Shown: positions 1 through 7,448, counted from the stretch's first letter. The stretch: 64,000 nucleotides of DNA from Pseudomonas turukhanskensis (GCF_027922365.1 NZ_BSFN01000015.1:55358-119357), one strand, 5' to 3'. Program-made: numbers and translations. Notes: generated by a model not told the origin, from the sequence alone.

Positions 1-29
1 TGGGGCGTGCAGTGCAACGAGCCCATACA

Positions 30-69
30 TTGAACGGCAGTTGAACGGCGTAAACGCGGTTTGAACGCC
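30..69 (+). repeat. Three short direct repeats TTGAACGSC
   Basis: TTGAACGGC occurs at 30-38 and 41-49, and TTGAACGCC at 61-69, so the start-to-start distances are 11 and 20 bp, close to one and two helical turns. The cluster lies just downstream of the TraK-like gene and outside any coding region I can support. It could be a protein-binding array of the replication or transfer region; short clusters like this can also arise by chance. Confidence 0.4.
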
Positions 70-86
70 AGGGAGGATGCTTTTGA

Positions 87-473
87 TCACAGCAGATGCT
101 CCTTGGCGGGGGTTGGATTGAACGCGAAGGGGCGAGTTGTGGCGGTTGGTGTCTGCGCGGGTTTTGCTGCATGCCGAGACTGGTAATTGGGCTCTACGGT
201 TGGGCTGTCGATCAGCTGGCGGGCGTAACGGCGAAAGGCCTGGTAGGTAAACGTGACGCGCTGTTCATCGAACAAAACCTGCCAGATGGCCAGCAGCGAC
301 CAGCCATCGGTGACGGCCTGCTGAATGTCTTCGCGCAGGGAAATGAATACGCTGCGGTTTCGCGCAGCTGTGCTGGCATCCGTCTGTTGCTGGATGCGTG
401 CGGCTATGCGCTCCGACAGGCTTTTACGGGTGGCGGATGAGTGATGTTGTGGGTTGCTTGCTGATTCGGTCAT
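87..473 (-). CDS. TraK-like putative oriT-binding protein
   Basis: A 128-residue protein. From memory of the RP4 family, IncP TraK binds next to oriT and helps assemble the relaxosome. Shared features here are a basic N-terminal region with KSLSERIAAR, a central helical segment with SLREDIQQAV, DGWSLLAIWQ and FTYQAFRRYARQLI, a Pro/Ala/Thr-rich linker, and a C-terminal FAFNPTPAKEHLL that closely resembles the FTFNPTPDKKDLL end of RP4 TraK. I start it at the ATG at 473, which has GAGGG eight bases upstream, instead of the TTG at 488. It follows the replication-like gene by 18 bp and is probably cotranscribed with it. Oddity: no relaxase or traJ gene is visible, but the element continues to the left. 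The family call is from remembered sequence, not from a search. Confidence 0.6.
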   Translation of the reverse strand: MTESASNPQHHSSATRKSLSERIAARIQQQTDASTAARNRSVFISLREDIQQAVTDGWSLLAIWQVLFDEQRVTFTYQAFRRYARQLIDSPTVEPNYQSRHAAKPAQTPTATTRPFAFNPTPAKEHLL

Positions 474-479
474 TTGATA

Positions 480-578
480 ATCCCTCAAGTGTCAACCAAT
501 CACGTTTTCCCCAGCGACATTGGCGCTGCGTGGGTGCTCTGGGCGCTTTCGATCCGCGTTGATTGACACTTGAGGGAT
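480..578. repeat. 16-bp inverted repeat resembling RK2 TrfA iterons
   Basis: ATCCCTCAAGTGTCAA at 480-495 and its exact complement TTGACACTTGAGGGAT at 563-578 face each other across 67 bp. The core TGACACTTGAGGG matches the remembered RK2 oriV iteron type TGACACTTGAGGGGC almost base for base. One copy overlaps the 5' leader of the TraK-like gene and the other lies inside the 3' end of the replication-like gene. I infer binding sites for a replication initiator; a purely structural cruciform is possible. Confidence 0.6.
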
Positions 579-1343
579 CGAGATCGCGGTTGGCCGATTC
601 AATCGTTGTTGGGCTTGCCGGTTTGTAATGGTCTGCCTGGTTATGAACCGCGCATCCTCGGGAGGTATGCCGCCCTGGATTAGCTTCTGTTCAAACTCTT
701 GCTCGGACATATCGAGAGCAGCCTGGGCGGATAGCGGCGCGCAGCCTCTGCGGCGGATGACTGCACGCAACCAGCGCGATGGGCTTGCTTGGATTTTTCC
801 TCTGGTCAGCGCATCGACCAGCAGTGCCTTAGTTTCGGCGCGCTTTTCCTGTGGCAGGCTATCCATGATCGTCATGATTTTTTCGTGCTCTTCAGGTGCC
901 AGCCGAGCAAGTACGCATGGCCGCGCTGGTGATGATTCTTTTTTGGGTTCATGTGGTGGTTGTAGGGGTGACATAGCTGTGTCACTCCCCCCGCGACATA
1001 GCTGTGTCACCCCGGGGGTGTCACGGCTGTCACCCCCCTCCTGTATCAATGCGGGGGAGGGTGACAATTTGTCAGGGGGGTGCATTTCGAGGGTGTAGCC
1101 GTTGGAAACCTGGCCGCCGAGCGCATTGAAACGAGCGCTGATCTTCAGCAAACCGCTATCTAGAAGTTCCTTGACGGTTCTCTGAGCTGTCCGCTCCGAT
1201 ACACAGCACTTAGCCGCAATCGTTTTGATCTTTGGCCAGCAGTAACCCTGGTCGTCAGCGTTATCTGCTAGCGCCATGAGAACCAACTTTGAACCTGGTG
1301 GAAGGTTCTGCTCCCATGCCCAGTTCATGGCTTTGATGCTCAT
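492..1343 (-). CDS. Replication-initiator-like protein with N-terminal winged helix
   Basis: A 283-residue protein. Residues 1-85 form a helix-turn-helix domain of the type in phage O-like and plasmid initiators, including CWPKIKTIAAKCCVSERTAQ. Residues 90-135 are a Gly/Ser/Pro-rich linker encoded by the repeat cluster at 968-1074. Residues 140-250 are charged and helical. The segment FEQKLIQGGIPPEDARFITR resembles, from memory, the N-terminal FDRKAYRQELIDAGFSAEDA region of IncP TrfA1. The gene starts 7 bp after the AlpA-like gene and precedes the TraK-like gene. Its layout, an HTH domain followed by an in-gene repeat array, recalls lambda O, whose origin iterons lie within the gene. A role as transcription regulator is an alternative. 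The initiator role is inference. Confidence 0.6.
   Translation of the reverse strand: MSIKAMNWAWEQNLPPGSKLVLMALADNADDQGYCWPKIKTIAAKCCVSERTAQRTVKELLDSGLLKISARFNALGGQVSNGYTLEMHPPDKLSPSPALIQEGGDSRDTPGVTQLCRGGSDTAMSPLQPPHEPKKESSPARPCVLARLAPEEHEKIMTIMDSLPQEKRAETKALLVDALTRGKIQASPSRWLRAVIRRRGCAPLSAQAALDMSEQEFEQKLIQGGIPPEDARFITRQTITNRQAQQRLNRPTAISIPQVSINADRKRPEHPRSANVAGENVIG
968..1074. repeat. Cluster of four TGACA/TGTCA palindromic sites inside the rep-like gene
   Basis: GTGACATAGCTGTGTCAC at 968-985 and GCGACATAGCTGTGTCAC at 993-1010 differ at one position and start 25 bp apart. GTGTCACGGCTGTCACC follows at 1018-1034, and TGACAATTTGTCA, a palindrome around one central base, at 1062-1074. G-runs and C-runs separate the sites. 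They encode the low-complexity linker of the protein, so selection may act on the DNA and not on the peptide. This fits an initiator-binding origin within the gene. Confidence 0.6.
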
Positions 1344-1350
1344 CGTCGGC

Positions 1351-1572
1351 TCAGGCTTCGTCGATGAACCGAGCTAGATCTGACACGCAGAACAGAACGC
1401 GCTTACCTATGCGTTTCTTGGCCGGCCCTAGCTTGCGTGCGATTTCGTTGTCGCCGCTCAGAGTGATGCGCAACCCTTGAGGACTTCGGTTGAGGATTTG
1501 CGCGACCTGAGCGAGAGACAGGAGAGGGCTGTTGTAATGATCCAGAATGAGCTGTTCGGTACTGGTTGCCAT
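1351..1572 (-). CDS. AlpA-like small DNA-binding protein
   Basis: A 73-residue protein. It contains a MerR/AlpA-type helix-turn-helix: the segment LLSLAQVAQILNRSPQGLRI followed by the strand-turn-strand KRIGKRVLFCVSDLARFID, typical of excisionase or AlpA-like plasmid and prophage proteins. I prefer the ATG at 1572, which has GGAG ten bases upstream, over the ATG at 1587, which has no visible ribosome site. It is the first gene of a leftward group with the replication-like and TraK-like genes. The likely role is to direct the integrase, as an excision factor, or to activate the downstream genes; sequence alone does not decide between these. Confidence 0.6.
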   Translation of the reverse strand: MATSTEQLILDHYNSPLLSLAQVAQILNRSPQGLRITLSGDNEIARKLGPAKKRIGKRVLFCVSDLARFIDEA

Positions 1573-1606
1573 TTGGATGTTCTCCATAGCGAACTGAGGT
1601 AAAGTA

Positions 1607-1675
1607 GATAAATGGGCAGTTATCTAGGATAAATAATCCTAGTTATACGAATAAATATCCTGATTTAGTCCGGAG
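1607..1675. promoter_or_regulatory. Divergent control region with operator-like palindromes
   Basis: Between two divergent genes there is CTAGGAT at 1624-1630 and ATCCTAG at 1636-1642 with AAATA between them. A related half-site, AAATATCCTGA, lies at 1653-1663, and GATAA/TTATC flank 1607-1624. The region is much more AT-rich than its surroundings. A GGAGG Shine-Dalgarno at 1671-1675 serves the rightward gene. I read this as the switch region of the element, bound by the product of the rightward gene. Confidence 0.55.
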
Positions 1676-1682
1676 GTCAAGC

Positions 1683-2237
1683 TTGTACGCCATTCATGAT
1701 CGTTTTCGGGCGGTTATCCGCAGAAATACCTCTGAAACGCGTAAGTGGTCTGAGCTGGAGGCCCTCACGGGCATACCTGCAACCAGTTGGCAGAAGGCTT
1801 ACAACGCTAAGCAGAGGCCTACAGCTGAGATGCTTGAAGCTATCTCTAGGCTCTGGCCGGAGTTCGCGTTCTGGTTAGTGACAGGCGTCTCTGACGCGAA
1901 GAATGGCCATGTGGCATGTGTTAACGGTAGGAGCAAGCAGTTCTACCCGGAGCGGCCGTGCTCGCTGAGAAATGCGACCAAGCCATATTTCACTCAGCTA
2001 ATTGATATGTTTCGTCATTGCTACGGGGAGGGGGCTGGCTGGGAAAGCGGGGCTTCAGAGCGCGCCGCTCAAGTGCAGCTTTTGAAATTAGAGGTTGCAA
2101 GGGATGCAGAGCGGCAGGCTTTCTCTGAAATTGAGCCAAGCTCGACCGAGGTTTTGAATCTGGCTCGGGATTCCTATGACCGTGCGCTGGAGTCCGATTG
2201 GCTTTCTGGACTACCTTTAGATACTGATAATTGCTGA
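1683..2237 (+). CDS. Putative element regulator with Cro/XRE-like N-terminus
   Basis: A 184-residue protein starting at TTG 1683, seven bases after a GGAGG ribosome site. Residues 10-62, including SELEALTGIPATSWQKAYNA and RPTAEMLEAISRLWPEFAFW, resemble small HTH proteins of Pseudomonas prophages and islands that recognise DNA through a TGIP-xxSW turn. The rest is charged and helical without a known domain. It is the only rightward gene in the element and is divergent from the AlpA-like operon, the usual layout of an element repressor and its target. Palindromes in the upstream region are candidate operators. Whether it represses or activates cannot be told. Confidence 0.5.
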   Translation: MYAIHDRFRAVIRRNTSETRKWSELEALTGIPATSWQKAYNAKQRPTAEMLEAISRLWPEFAFWLVTGVSDAKNGHVACVNGRSKQFYPERPCSLRNATKPYFTQLIDMFRHCYGEGAGWESGASERAAQVQLLKLEVARDAERQAFSEIEPSSTEVLNLARDSYDRALESDWLSGLPLDTDNC

Positions 2238-2356
2238 TCAGTACCTGTGCATCGTGGTCATGCTCATGTCTGAGCAAGTCACACAGTGGCGACGTTGATA
2301 CAGGTTGCAAGGGGCTAAATCGTAAAATCTATCCGTGTTGACGCTGCCTGAGCGGG

Positions 2357-3421
2357 TCAGCTTTGCCTGTGCAGGTTATCCAGCTTGCTAACCAAATCCT
2401 CAGCCCTCAGGTGCGTGTAACGCTTCAGCATCTGCATCGATTTGTGCCCGCTGATGGCGGATACCTCTTGGTCAGATAGGCCGCCCTCAACCAGCCGACT
2501 GACCGCCTCATGCCGCAGATCGTGGAAGCGCAGATCGGGCATGCCGAGCTTGGTCTTCAACAAGCCCCAGGTTTTGGTGAATGCGTAGGGGCCGCGCTTT
2601 CCACTTTTGCCTGGCTCACCAAAGAACACCAAGTCGCAGTCAATTGGACGTATTGGGTTGTTCAGCGCTGTCTGGAAAGTCTCTGTGGCCCATTTGCTGA
2701 GGGGGACGGTGCGTGCGCTGTCGTTCTTTGTGTCTGAGAGACGAACCACGCGCTTTTTCATATCGACCTGATGCCTGCGCAGGGATGTGATTTCAGATGA
2801 GCGCATGCCGGTTTCCAGGGCGATGCGGACGATCCAGCCCAGCATAGGGTTGCTGTGATTGTTTACTGCGGTCAGTAGGCGACGTTCTTCTTCTGTAGAC
2901 AAGCGTCGGTCGCGGCCTTCGCCGGGGCTCGGTTTGCGGATGTTCAGCACCGGGTTGAAGCTCAGGCCAAGTCCCCACTCCTGAATTGCCACAGTGAACA
3001 GATGGCTGAGCAGTGCCAGCTCCAAGCGTACGGTGTTGTTGCTGGTAGGTTTGCCGCGATTGGTGATCGAGGCCAGGCGGGTGTCGCGGTAGCCGGCGAT
3101 GATTTCAGCAGAGAGGGCGGCCATGGAGTATTTGCCCATGTGGCTGATCAGCTGTTGGGCTTTGGTGGCCTCGGCGCGCTGTGTAGTCGGCTTCTTGGTA
3201 GGGCTTACTTCGCTGAGGTAGCGTTTAAGTGCCATCTCCAAAGTCAAGCGCTCTGAGCCGCTGCGCTGGATGAAAACGCCCCTGACCATTTCGTCTTCGG
3301 TGCGGCGCGCCCAGTCTTCAGCATCGCGTTTAGTGCGGAAGGTTTTAGTGTTGGTCGGCCAGCCTGTTTTACGCACTAGGGCTTTCCATGTGCCGGCTTC
3401 CGTTTTGACGATGGTGGCCAT
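2357..3421 (-). CDS. Tyrosine-type site-specific integrase
   Basis: A 354-residue integrase that should join the element to the chromosome at the tRNA gene 3' end. An N-terminal arm-type DNA-binding region with AGTWKALVRKTGW and a core-binding SAM-like region (about 55-155) precede the catalytic domain (about 170-350). The catalytic set is complete: Arg207 in ETGMRSSEI, Lys232 in SDTKND, His300 and Arg303 in HDLRHE, His326 in SGHKS and the nucleophile Tyr335 in LKRYTHL. I chose ATG 3421, which gives the usual MATIVKT start and has AGGA upstream; a TTG at 3436 in the same frame would add five residues. It points away from the tRNA, as is common for elements of this type. Confidence 0.93.
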   Translation of the reverse strand: MATIVKTEAGTWKALVRKTGWPTNTKTFRTKRDAEDWARRTEDEMVRGVFIQRSGSERLTLEMALKRYLSEVSPTKKPTTQRAEATKAQQLISHMGKYSMAALSAEIIAGYRDTRLASITNRGKPTSNNTVRLELALLSHLFTVAIQEWGLGLSFNPVLNIRKPSPGEGRDRRLSTEEERRLLTAVNNHSNPMLGWIVRIALETGMRSSEITSLRRHQVDMKKRVVRLSDTKNDSARTVPLSKWATETFQTALNNPIRPIDCDLVFFGEPGKSGKRGPYAFTKTWGLLKTKLGMPDLRFHDLRHEAVSRLVEGGLSDQEVSAISGHKSMQMLKRYTHLRAEDLVSKLDNLHRQS

Positions 3422-3516
3422 CTTTTCCTGCTCCAAAAGTGCGCCGCTGTACCGGCACTGTACTGAATTTGTACCTTTGGACTATAGGACTGGTCTAGCT
3501 ATTTTTCTGTGGACAT

Positions 3517-3543
3517 GAAAAAGCCGCGCAGTGCGCGGCTTTA
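3517..3543 (-). terminator. Intrinsic terminator downstream of the tRNA
   Basis: GCCGCGC at 3523-3529 and GCGCGGC at 3533-3539 form a 7-bp GC stem with a 3-base loop. On the minus strand the stem is followed by TTTTTC. It ends transcripts coming from the tRNA gene. Because it lies on the element side of the tRNA 3' end, the terminator may have been brought in by the element. Confidence 0.75.
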
Positions 3544-3547
3544 GAGT

Positions 3548-3624
3548 TGGTGGGCCCACACGGACTCGAACCGTGGACCAAAGGATTATGAGTCCTCTGC
3601 TCTAACCAACTGAGCTATAGGCCC
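3548..3624 (-). tRNA. tRNA with CAU anticodon, probably tRNA-Ile2
   Basis: A 77-nt cloverleaf with encoded CCA. The acceptor stem GGGCCUA pairs with UGGGCCC (one G-U), the D arm contains GCTCAGTTGG, the anticodon loop CTCATAA has CAT at 3588-3590, and the T arm contains GGTTCGAGTCC. A CAU anticodon can be elongator Met, initiator Met or the Ile2 species whose C34 is changed to lysidine by TilS to read AUA. The GGGCC acceptor and anticodon-stem sequence look like bacterial Ile2 to me; automatic tools often label it Met. It adjoins rmcA as in P. aeruginosa and serves as the insertion site of the element to its left. Confidence 0.9.
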
Positions 3625-3640
3625 TCAGAAAGTGCGCGGA

Positions 3641-6600
3641 TTATACCGGTGCGGTTTGCTGTGTGCCAATTGCGTGGCGCGGGGTTAGGAAAGTGCCTGC
3701 AAATTTGTCGGGGGTTACGGCGCGGCTGAGGATAAAGCCTTGGATTTGTTCGCAGCCCTCAGTGACCAGAAAGCGTTCTTGCTCGGGGGTTTCGACGCCT
3801 TCGGCGATGACGGTGAGCTGCATGCTGCGGCCCAGGGCAATGATGGCGCGGGTGATGGCGGCGTCGTGGGTGTCTTCGGGTAGGCCGCGGACGAAGGATT
3901 GGTCGATTTTCAGTGTGTCGAGCGGTAGGCGTTTGAGGTAGCTGAGGGAGGAGTAGCCGGTGCCGAAGTCGTCGATGGCCAGCAGTACGCCGAGGTTTTT
4001 CAGGTCGTGGAGGATAACCAGGGCTTCTTCGGTCTGGTTCATGATGAAGCTTTCGGTGATTTCCAGTTGCAGCATGGACGGTTGCAGGTGGTGTTCGGCG
4101 AGCAGGTTGGCGATGCGTTCTACCAGGCGCGGTTGGCGCAGTTGAGCGCCGGCGAGGTTGACGGACAGCGGGCCGAAGGGCTGGTTGTGTTGTTGCCATT
4201 CGCCCATCTGTTTGCAGGCCTGGGCCAGCACCCAGTCGCCAATGGGCAGGATCAGGCCGTTGTCTTCGGCCAAGGCGATAAAGCGTTCGGGCGGGACGTT
4301 GCCGAACACCGGGCTGTGCCAGCGCAGGAGGGCTTCGGCGCCGACGATGTTGCGGGTTTGCAGGCATTGTTTGGGTTGGTAGTGCAGGCTCAGTTCGTTG
4401 CGTTCGATGGCGCGGCGCAGTTCGTTTTCCAGGGCGATGCGGTCGGTGGCTTGCTGGGTCAGGTCGCTGGTGTAGAGCTCGGCACGGTTGCGGCCTTTGG
4501 CTTTGGAGCGGTACATGGCGGCGTCGGCGTTTTTGATCAGGGTGGCGACGTCGGAGCCGTCCAGGGGAAACAGGCTCGCGCCGATGCTGGCGGTGATAAA
4601 GAATTCGTGGCCGTCGGCGTGGAAGGGCGCGCTCAAGCAGGTGAGCAGTTTGTTGGCGACCCGCTCGGCGTCGCTGGCTTGCTGCAGGCCGGGCAACAGA
4701 ATGATGAATTCATCGCCGCCCAGGCGGGCCACAGTGTCGATGTCGCGCAGTTGGCTGCGCAGGCGTTTGGCGGTGGCTTGCAGCAGGATGTCGCCGACCG
4801 GGTGGCCGAGGCTGTCGTTGATGTGTTTGAAGCGGTCGAGGTCGAGAAACAGCACGGCGCCAAGGGCCTGGCTTGTCTGCGCGTCGGCGAGCATGGCGTG
4901 CAGGCGGCTTTCGAATAGCAGGCGGTTGGGCAGGCCGGTCAGTGAGTCGTGGTGCACCTGGTGATCGAGTTCGTCCTGGGCGTGTTTGAGCGAGGTGATG
5001 TCGGCGAATACTCCGACAAAATGGGTGATCTGGCCCTCGCTGTTGCGCACGGCGCTGATGGTCAGCCACTCGGGGTACAGCTCGCCGTTTTTGCGTTTGT
5101 TGCAGATTTCGCCTTGCCAGTGACCGACCTCGTCCAGTTGGTGCCACATGGCGGTGTAGAAGGCGCTGTCGTGTTGGCCGGAGGCGAGCAGGCTGGGTGA
5201 GTTGCCCAGGGCTTCGGCTTCGCTGTAGCCGGTGATTTGGGTAAAGGCGCGGTTGACGGCGGTGATGCGCCGTTCGATGTCCGTGATCAGCACGCCTTCG
5301 GCGGTGCTCTCGAACACGGTGGCGGCGAGCTGGAGTTTTTCTTGGTTGCGGGTGCGTTCGGTGACGTCGCGGGCGATGGTCAGCACGCAGCGTTCGCCTT
5401 TGATCTGCATGCCCTGCATGGAAATTTCGCACAGCCGCAGTTCGCCGTCTTTGGCGCGGATTACGGCGGTGTAGTCGCGCACGGTACCGCTGTCGCGCAG
5501 GCGTTGCATGATGGTGGCGCGGTCTTGCATGTCGTGCCACAGGCCCAGGCCAATGGTGGATTGGTTGGTTACGTCAACCATGGTGTAGCCGGTCAGGGTG
5601 CTGAAGCCTTCGTTCACTTCGAGGATCAGGCCGTCTTGCATGCGGGTGAGCAGCAGGCCGTCGGGTGAGGCGTGAAAGGCCTTGGCGAATTTTTCTTCGG
5701 AGAATTGCAGCTGCTCCTGGGTTTGCTTCACCTGGCTGATGTCGCGCACCACGACGACCAGCGCCGGTGTATCGGCCAGTTGGAACGGCTGCGCCGAGAT
5801 CAGCCCGGTAAACAGTTCGCCGTTCTGCCGGCGAAACTGCATTTCCAGGTTGCGCAGGCTATCGCGTTGCAAGCGTTGCAGTACCTGGGGGCCGGCACCG
5901 GGTACGCCCCACAGGTTGAGTTCAGTGCCGCTTTTGCCGATGGCGTCGGCCGCGCGAATGCCGGTGTGCAGTTCGAAGCTGGGGTTCACTTCGAGCAGGC
6001 GGCCGTCGTCCTGGCGAGCGATCAGCAGGATGTCCGGGCATTGCTGGAATACGGAGGCGAATTTCTGTTCGGACAGGCGCAGTGCCTGCTCGATCTGTTT
6101 GGTTTCGGTGACTTCAATCATCACGCCGCGCAGCACGGTGGCGCCGCGGTGTTCGATTAGCGTGACGATGTCGTGCACCCAGATCAGACGGCCATCGGCG
6201 GCGTACATGCGGTAGTCGACGGTGTGGTCGCGGCCGGCGTCGGTTTCTGCCCGGCAGTAGCTCAGGGTGCGGTCGCGGTCTTCGGGGTGCAGGGCGTTGG
6301 CCCAAAAGTCGGGGTGTTGCCAGGCGCTTAGCGGGTAGCCGAAGAGTTTTTCGGCGTGGGGCGATACGTAGGAGTAACTGAAGTCGGCGAGGTTGGCTTC
6401 CCAGGTAACGGCTGACAGGCATTCCACCAGGCTGCGGTAGTGTTGTTCGCTGGTGCGCAGGTCTTGTTCCAGCGCGCTGCGGCGGTTGATTTCGCTGGTA
6501 AGGCGCCGGTTTACCGCGACCACGGCGATCAACACCAGCAGCAAGACCAGCAGGCTGGGCACGGCGAACATCAGGGTTTTGCGCCAGATGCCGCGTTGGT

Positions 6601-7378
6601 CGAGCACGCCGCCGAGCCAGTGCTCTTGCATGGCTTCGATTTCGCTGGCGGTCATGTCGGCGAACACTTTGTCGAGAATGTTCACCAGCATGGGCTGGTC
6701 TTTGGGCGCGGCCATGGACAGTTGGTAGCGGTAGGGTGTTTCGCCGGTGATGGCGATGCCTTCGAGCTTGAGCTGACGCAGGCCCCAGACGCTGGAGGCG
6801 AGGTCGCCGACCAAGGCGTCGGCCTGGCCAGTTGCCAGGGCTTGCAGGGCCGCAGCCACATTCGGCACGGGCAGCAGATTAAGGTCGGGGTGCTGGCTGC
6901 GCAGCAGCTCGTGGGGCGCGTAGTTTTCGACGACGGCGATTTTCAGGCCGTAGAGGTCTTTCAGTTCGCGCGGTTGTCGGCCATTGGTGCGGGCCAGAAT
7001 GACGATGGGAAAGTCGAGGTAGGGGCGGGTGAAGTTCAGGTAGCTCTGGCGCTCGGGGGTGGACATGGCACCGGGCAGCAAGTTGATGGTGCCTGCTCGC
7101 GCCTGATCGAGCACTTCGCTCCAGGTGCTGGGCTCGTAGATCTCCATCTTCACGCCCAGGCGCTTTTCCACCAGGGCAATGTAGTCGGCAGCCAGGCCCA
7201 TATAGCGGCCTTGCTCGTCACGGTATTCGAAGGGGGGCCAGGTGGCATCCACGCCCATGCGCAGGGTGCGGTGCGCGGCCAGCCAGGCTTGCTCGTCCTC
7301 GGTCAGCGTCAACGCGTAAGCGGGCACTGCCCAATAGGCCAAACACAGCAAAAGAGTGGCAAGCAGTCGCGGCATCAC
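3641..7378 (-). CDS. rmcA: RmcA-like c-di-GMP cyclase/phosphodiesterase sensor
   Basis: A 1245-residue inner-membrane protein, the same length as P. aeruginosa RmcA (PA0575), which links redox state and nutrients to c-di-GMP breakdown in biofilms. Order: signal peptide (1-22), periplasmic substrate-binding-protein domain of the SBP_bac_3 type (about 28-255), one membrane helix near 268-290, four PAS domains (about 315-805), GGDEF and EAL domains. The GGDEF site reads LGGDEF and the EAL site reads EALLRW, so both catalytic signatures are present. Known for the P. aeruginosa protein: net phosphodiesterase activity. The ligand of the periplasmic domain cannot be read from sequence, though its fold suggests an amino acid. 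The gene lies between the tRNA and the rpoD terminator and is transcribed separately from rpoD. Confidence 0.93.
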   Translation of the reverse strand: MMPRLLATLLLCLAYWAVPAYALTLTEDEQAWLAAHRTLRMGVDATWPPFEYRDEQGRYMGLAADYIALVEKRLGVKMEIYEPSTWSEVLDQARAGTINLLPGAMSTPERQSYLNFTRPYLDFPIVILARTNGRQPRELKDLYGLKIAVVENYAPHELLRSQHPDLNLLPVPNVAAALQALATGQADALVGDLASSVWGLRQLKLEGIAITGETPYRYQLSMAAPKDQPMLVNILDKVFADMTASEIEAMQEHWLGGVLDQRGIWRKTLMFAVPSLLVLLLVLIAVVAVNRRLTSEINRRSALEQDLRTSEQHYRSLVECLSAVTWEANLADFSYSYVSPHAEKLFGYPLSAWQHPDFWANALHPEDRDRTLSYCRAETDAGRDHTVDYRMYAADGRLIWVHDIVTLIEHRGATVLRGVMIEVTETKQIEQALRLSEQKFASVFQQCPDILLIARQDDGRLLEVNPSFELHTGIRAADAIGKSGTELNLWGVPGAGPQVLQRLQRDSLRNLEMQFRRQNGELFTGLISAQPFQLADTPALVVVVRDISQVKQTQEQLQFSEEKFAKAFHASPDGLLLTRMQDGLILEVNEGFSTLTGYTMVDVTNQSTIGLGLWHDMQDRATIMQRLRDSGTVRDYTAVIRAKDGELRLCEISMQGMQIKGERCVLTIARDVTERTRNQEKLQLAATVFESTAEGVLITDIERRITAVNRAFTQITGYSEAEALGNSPSLLASGQHDSAFYTAMWHQLDEVGHWQGEICNKRKNGELYPEWLTISAVRNSEGQITHFVGVFADITSLKHAQDELDHQVHHDSLTGLPNRLLFESRLHAMLADAQTSQALGAVLFLDLDRFKHINDSLGHPVGDILLQATAKRLRSQLRDIDTVARLGGDEFIILLPGLQQASDAERVANKLLTCLSAPFHADGHEFFITASIGASLFPLDGSDVATLIKNADAAMYRSKAKGRNRAELYTSDLTQQATDRIALENELRRAIERNELSLHYQPKQCLQTRNIVGAEALLRWHSPVFGNVPPERFIALAEDNGLILPIGDWVLAQACKQMGEWQQHNQPFGPLSVNLAGAQLRQPRLVERIANLLAEHHLQPSMLQLEITESFIMNQTEEALVILHDLKNLGVLLAIDDFGTGYSSLSYLKRLPLDTLKIDQSFVRGLPEDTHDAAITRAIIALGRSMQLTVIAEGVETPEQERFLVTEGCEQIQGFILSRAVTPDKFAGTFLTPRHAIGTQQTAPV

Positions 7379-7448
7379 GCAGCCTCGAAACAGCGATAGG
7401 TGGTTCGCCGAGTGTAGCGCTTGTGGCGTGTTGCCAGCACGCAGAAAG

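Larger units (their letters stand above)
1..3547. mobile_element. Right end of a tRNA-integrated mobilizable element (partial)
   Basis: Seen: a tyrosine recombinase gene starts about 125 bp from the 3' end of a CAU tRNA gene and is followed by a regulator, an AlpA-like protein, a replication-initiator-like protein and a TraK-like protein. From the tRNA onward gene order is conserved Pseudomonas core. Known: many tyrosine integrases recombine into tRNA 3' ends, leaving the tRNA intact and a copy of its 3' segment at the far end. I found no second copy of the tRNA 3' sequence in the first 3.5 kb, so the other boundary lies left of the window. Inference: an integrative and mobilizable element or an integrated plasmid remnant, because no phage structural or full conjugation genes are visible. 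The exact right boundary within or near 3548-3590 is not resolved. Confidence 0.75.

Noticed and set aside
3548..3624. Assignment of the CAU tRNA as elongator or initiator Met
   Set aside because: It lacks the initiator C1-A72 mismatch, and the GGGCC acceptor fits Ile2 better; not fully excluded without comparison with the other CAU tRNAs of the genome.
4007..4918. 303-codon open frame on the plus strand inside rmcA
   Set aside because: It is antisense to well-conserved GGDEF-EAL coding sequence and reads as a Gly/Ala/Val/Gln/Phe-rich shadow; GC-rich Pseudomonas genes often leave the opposite frame open.
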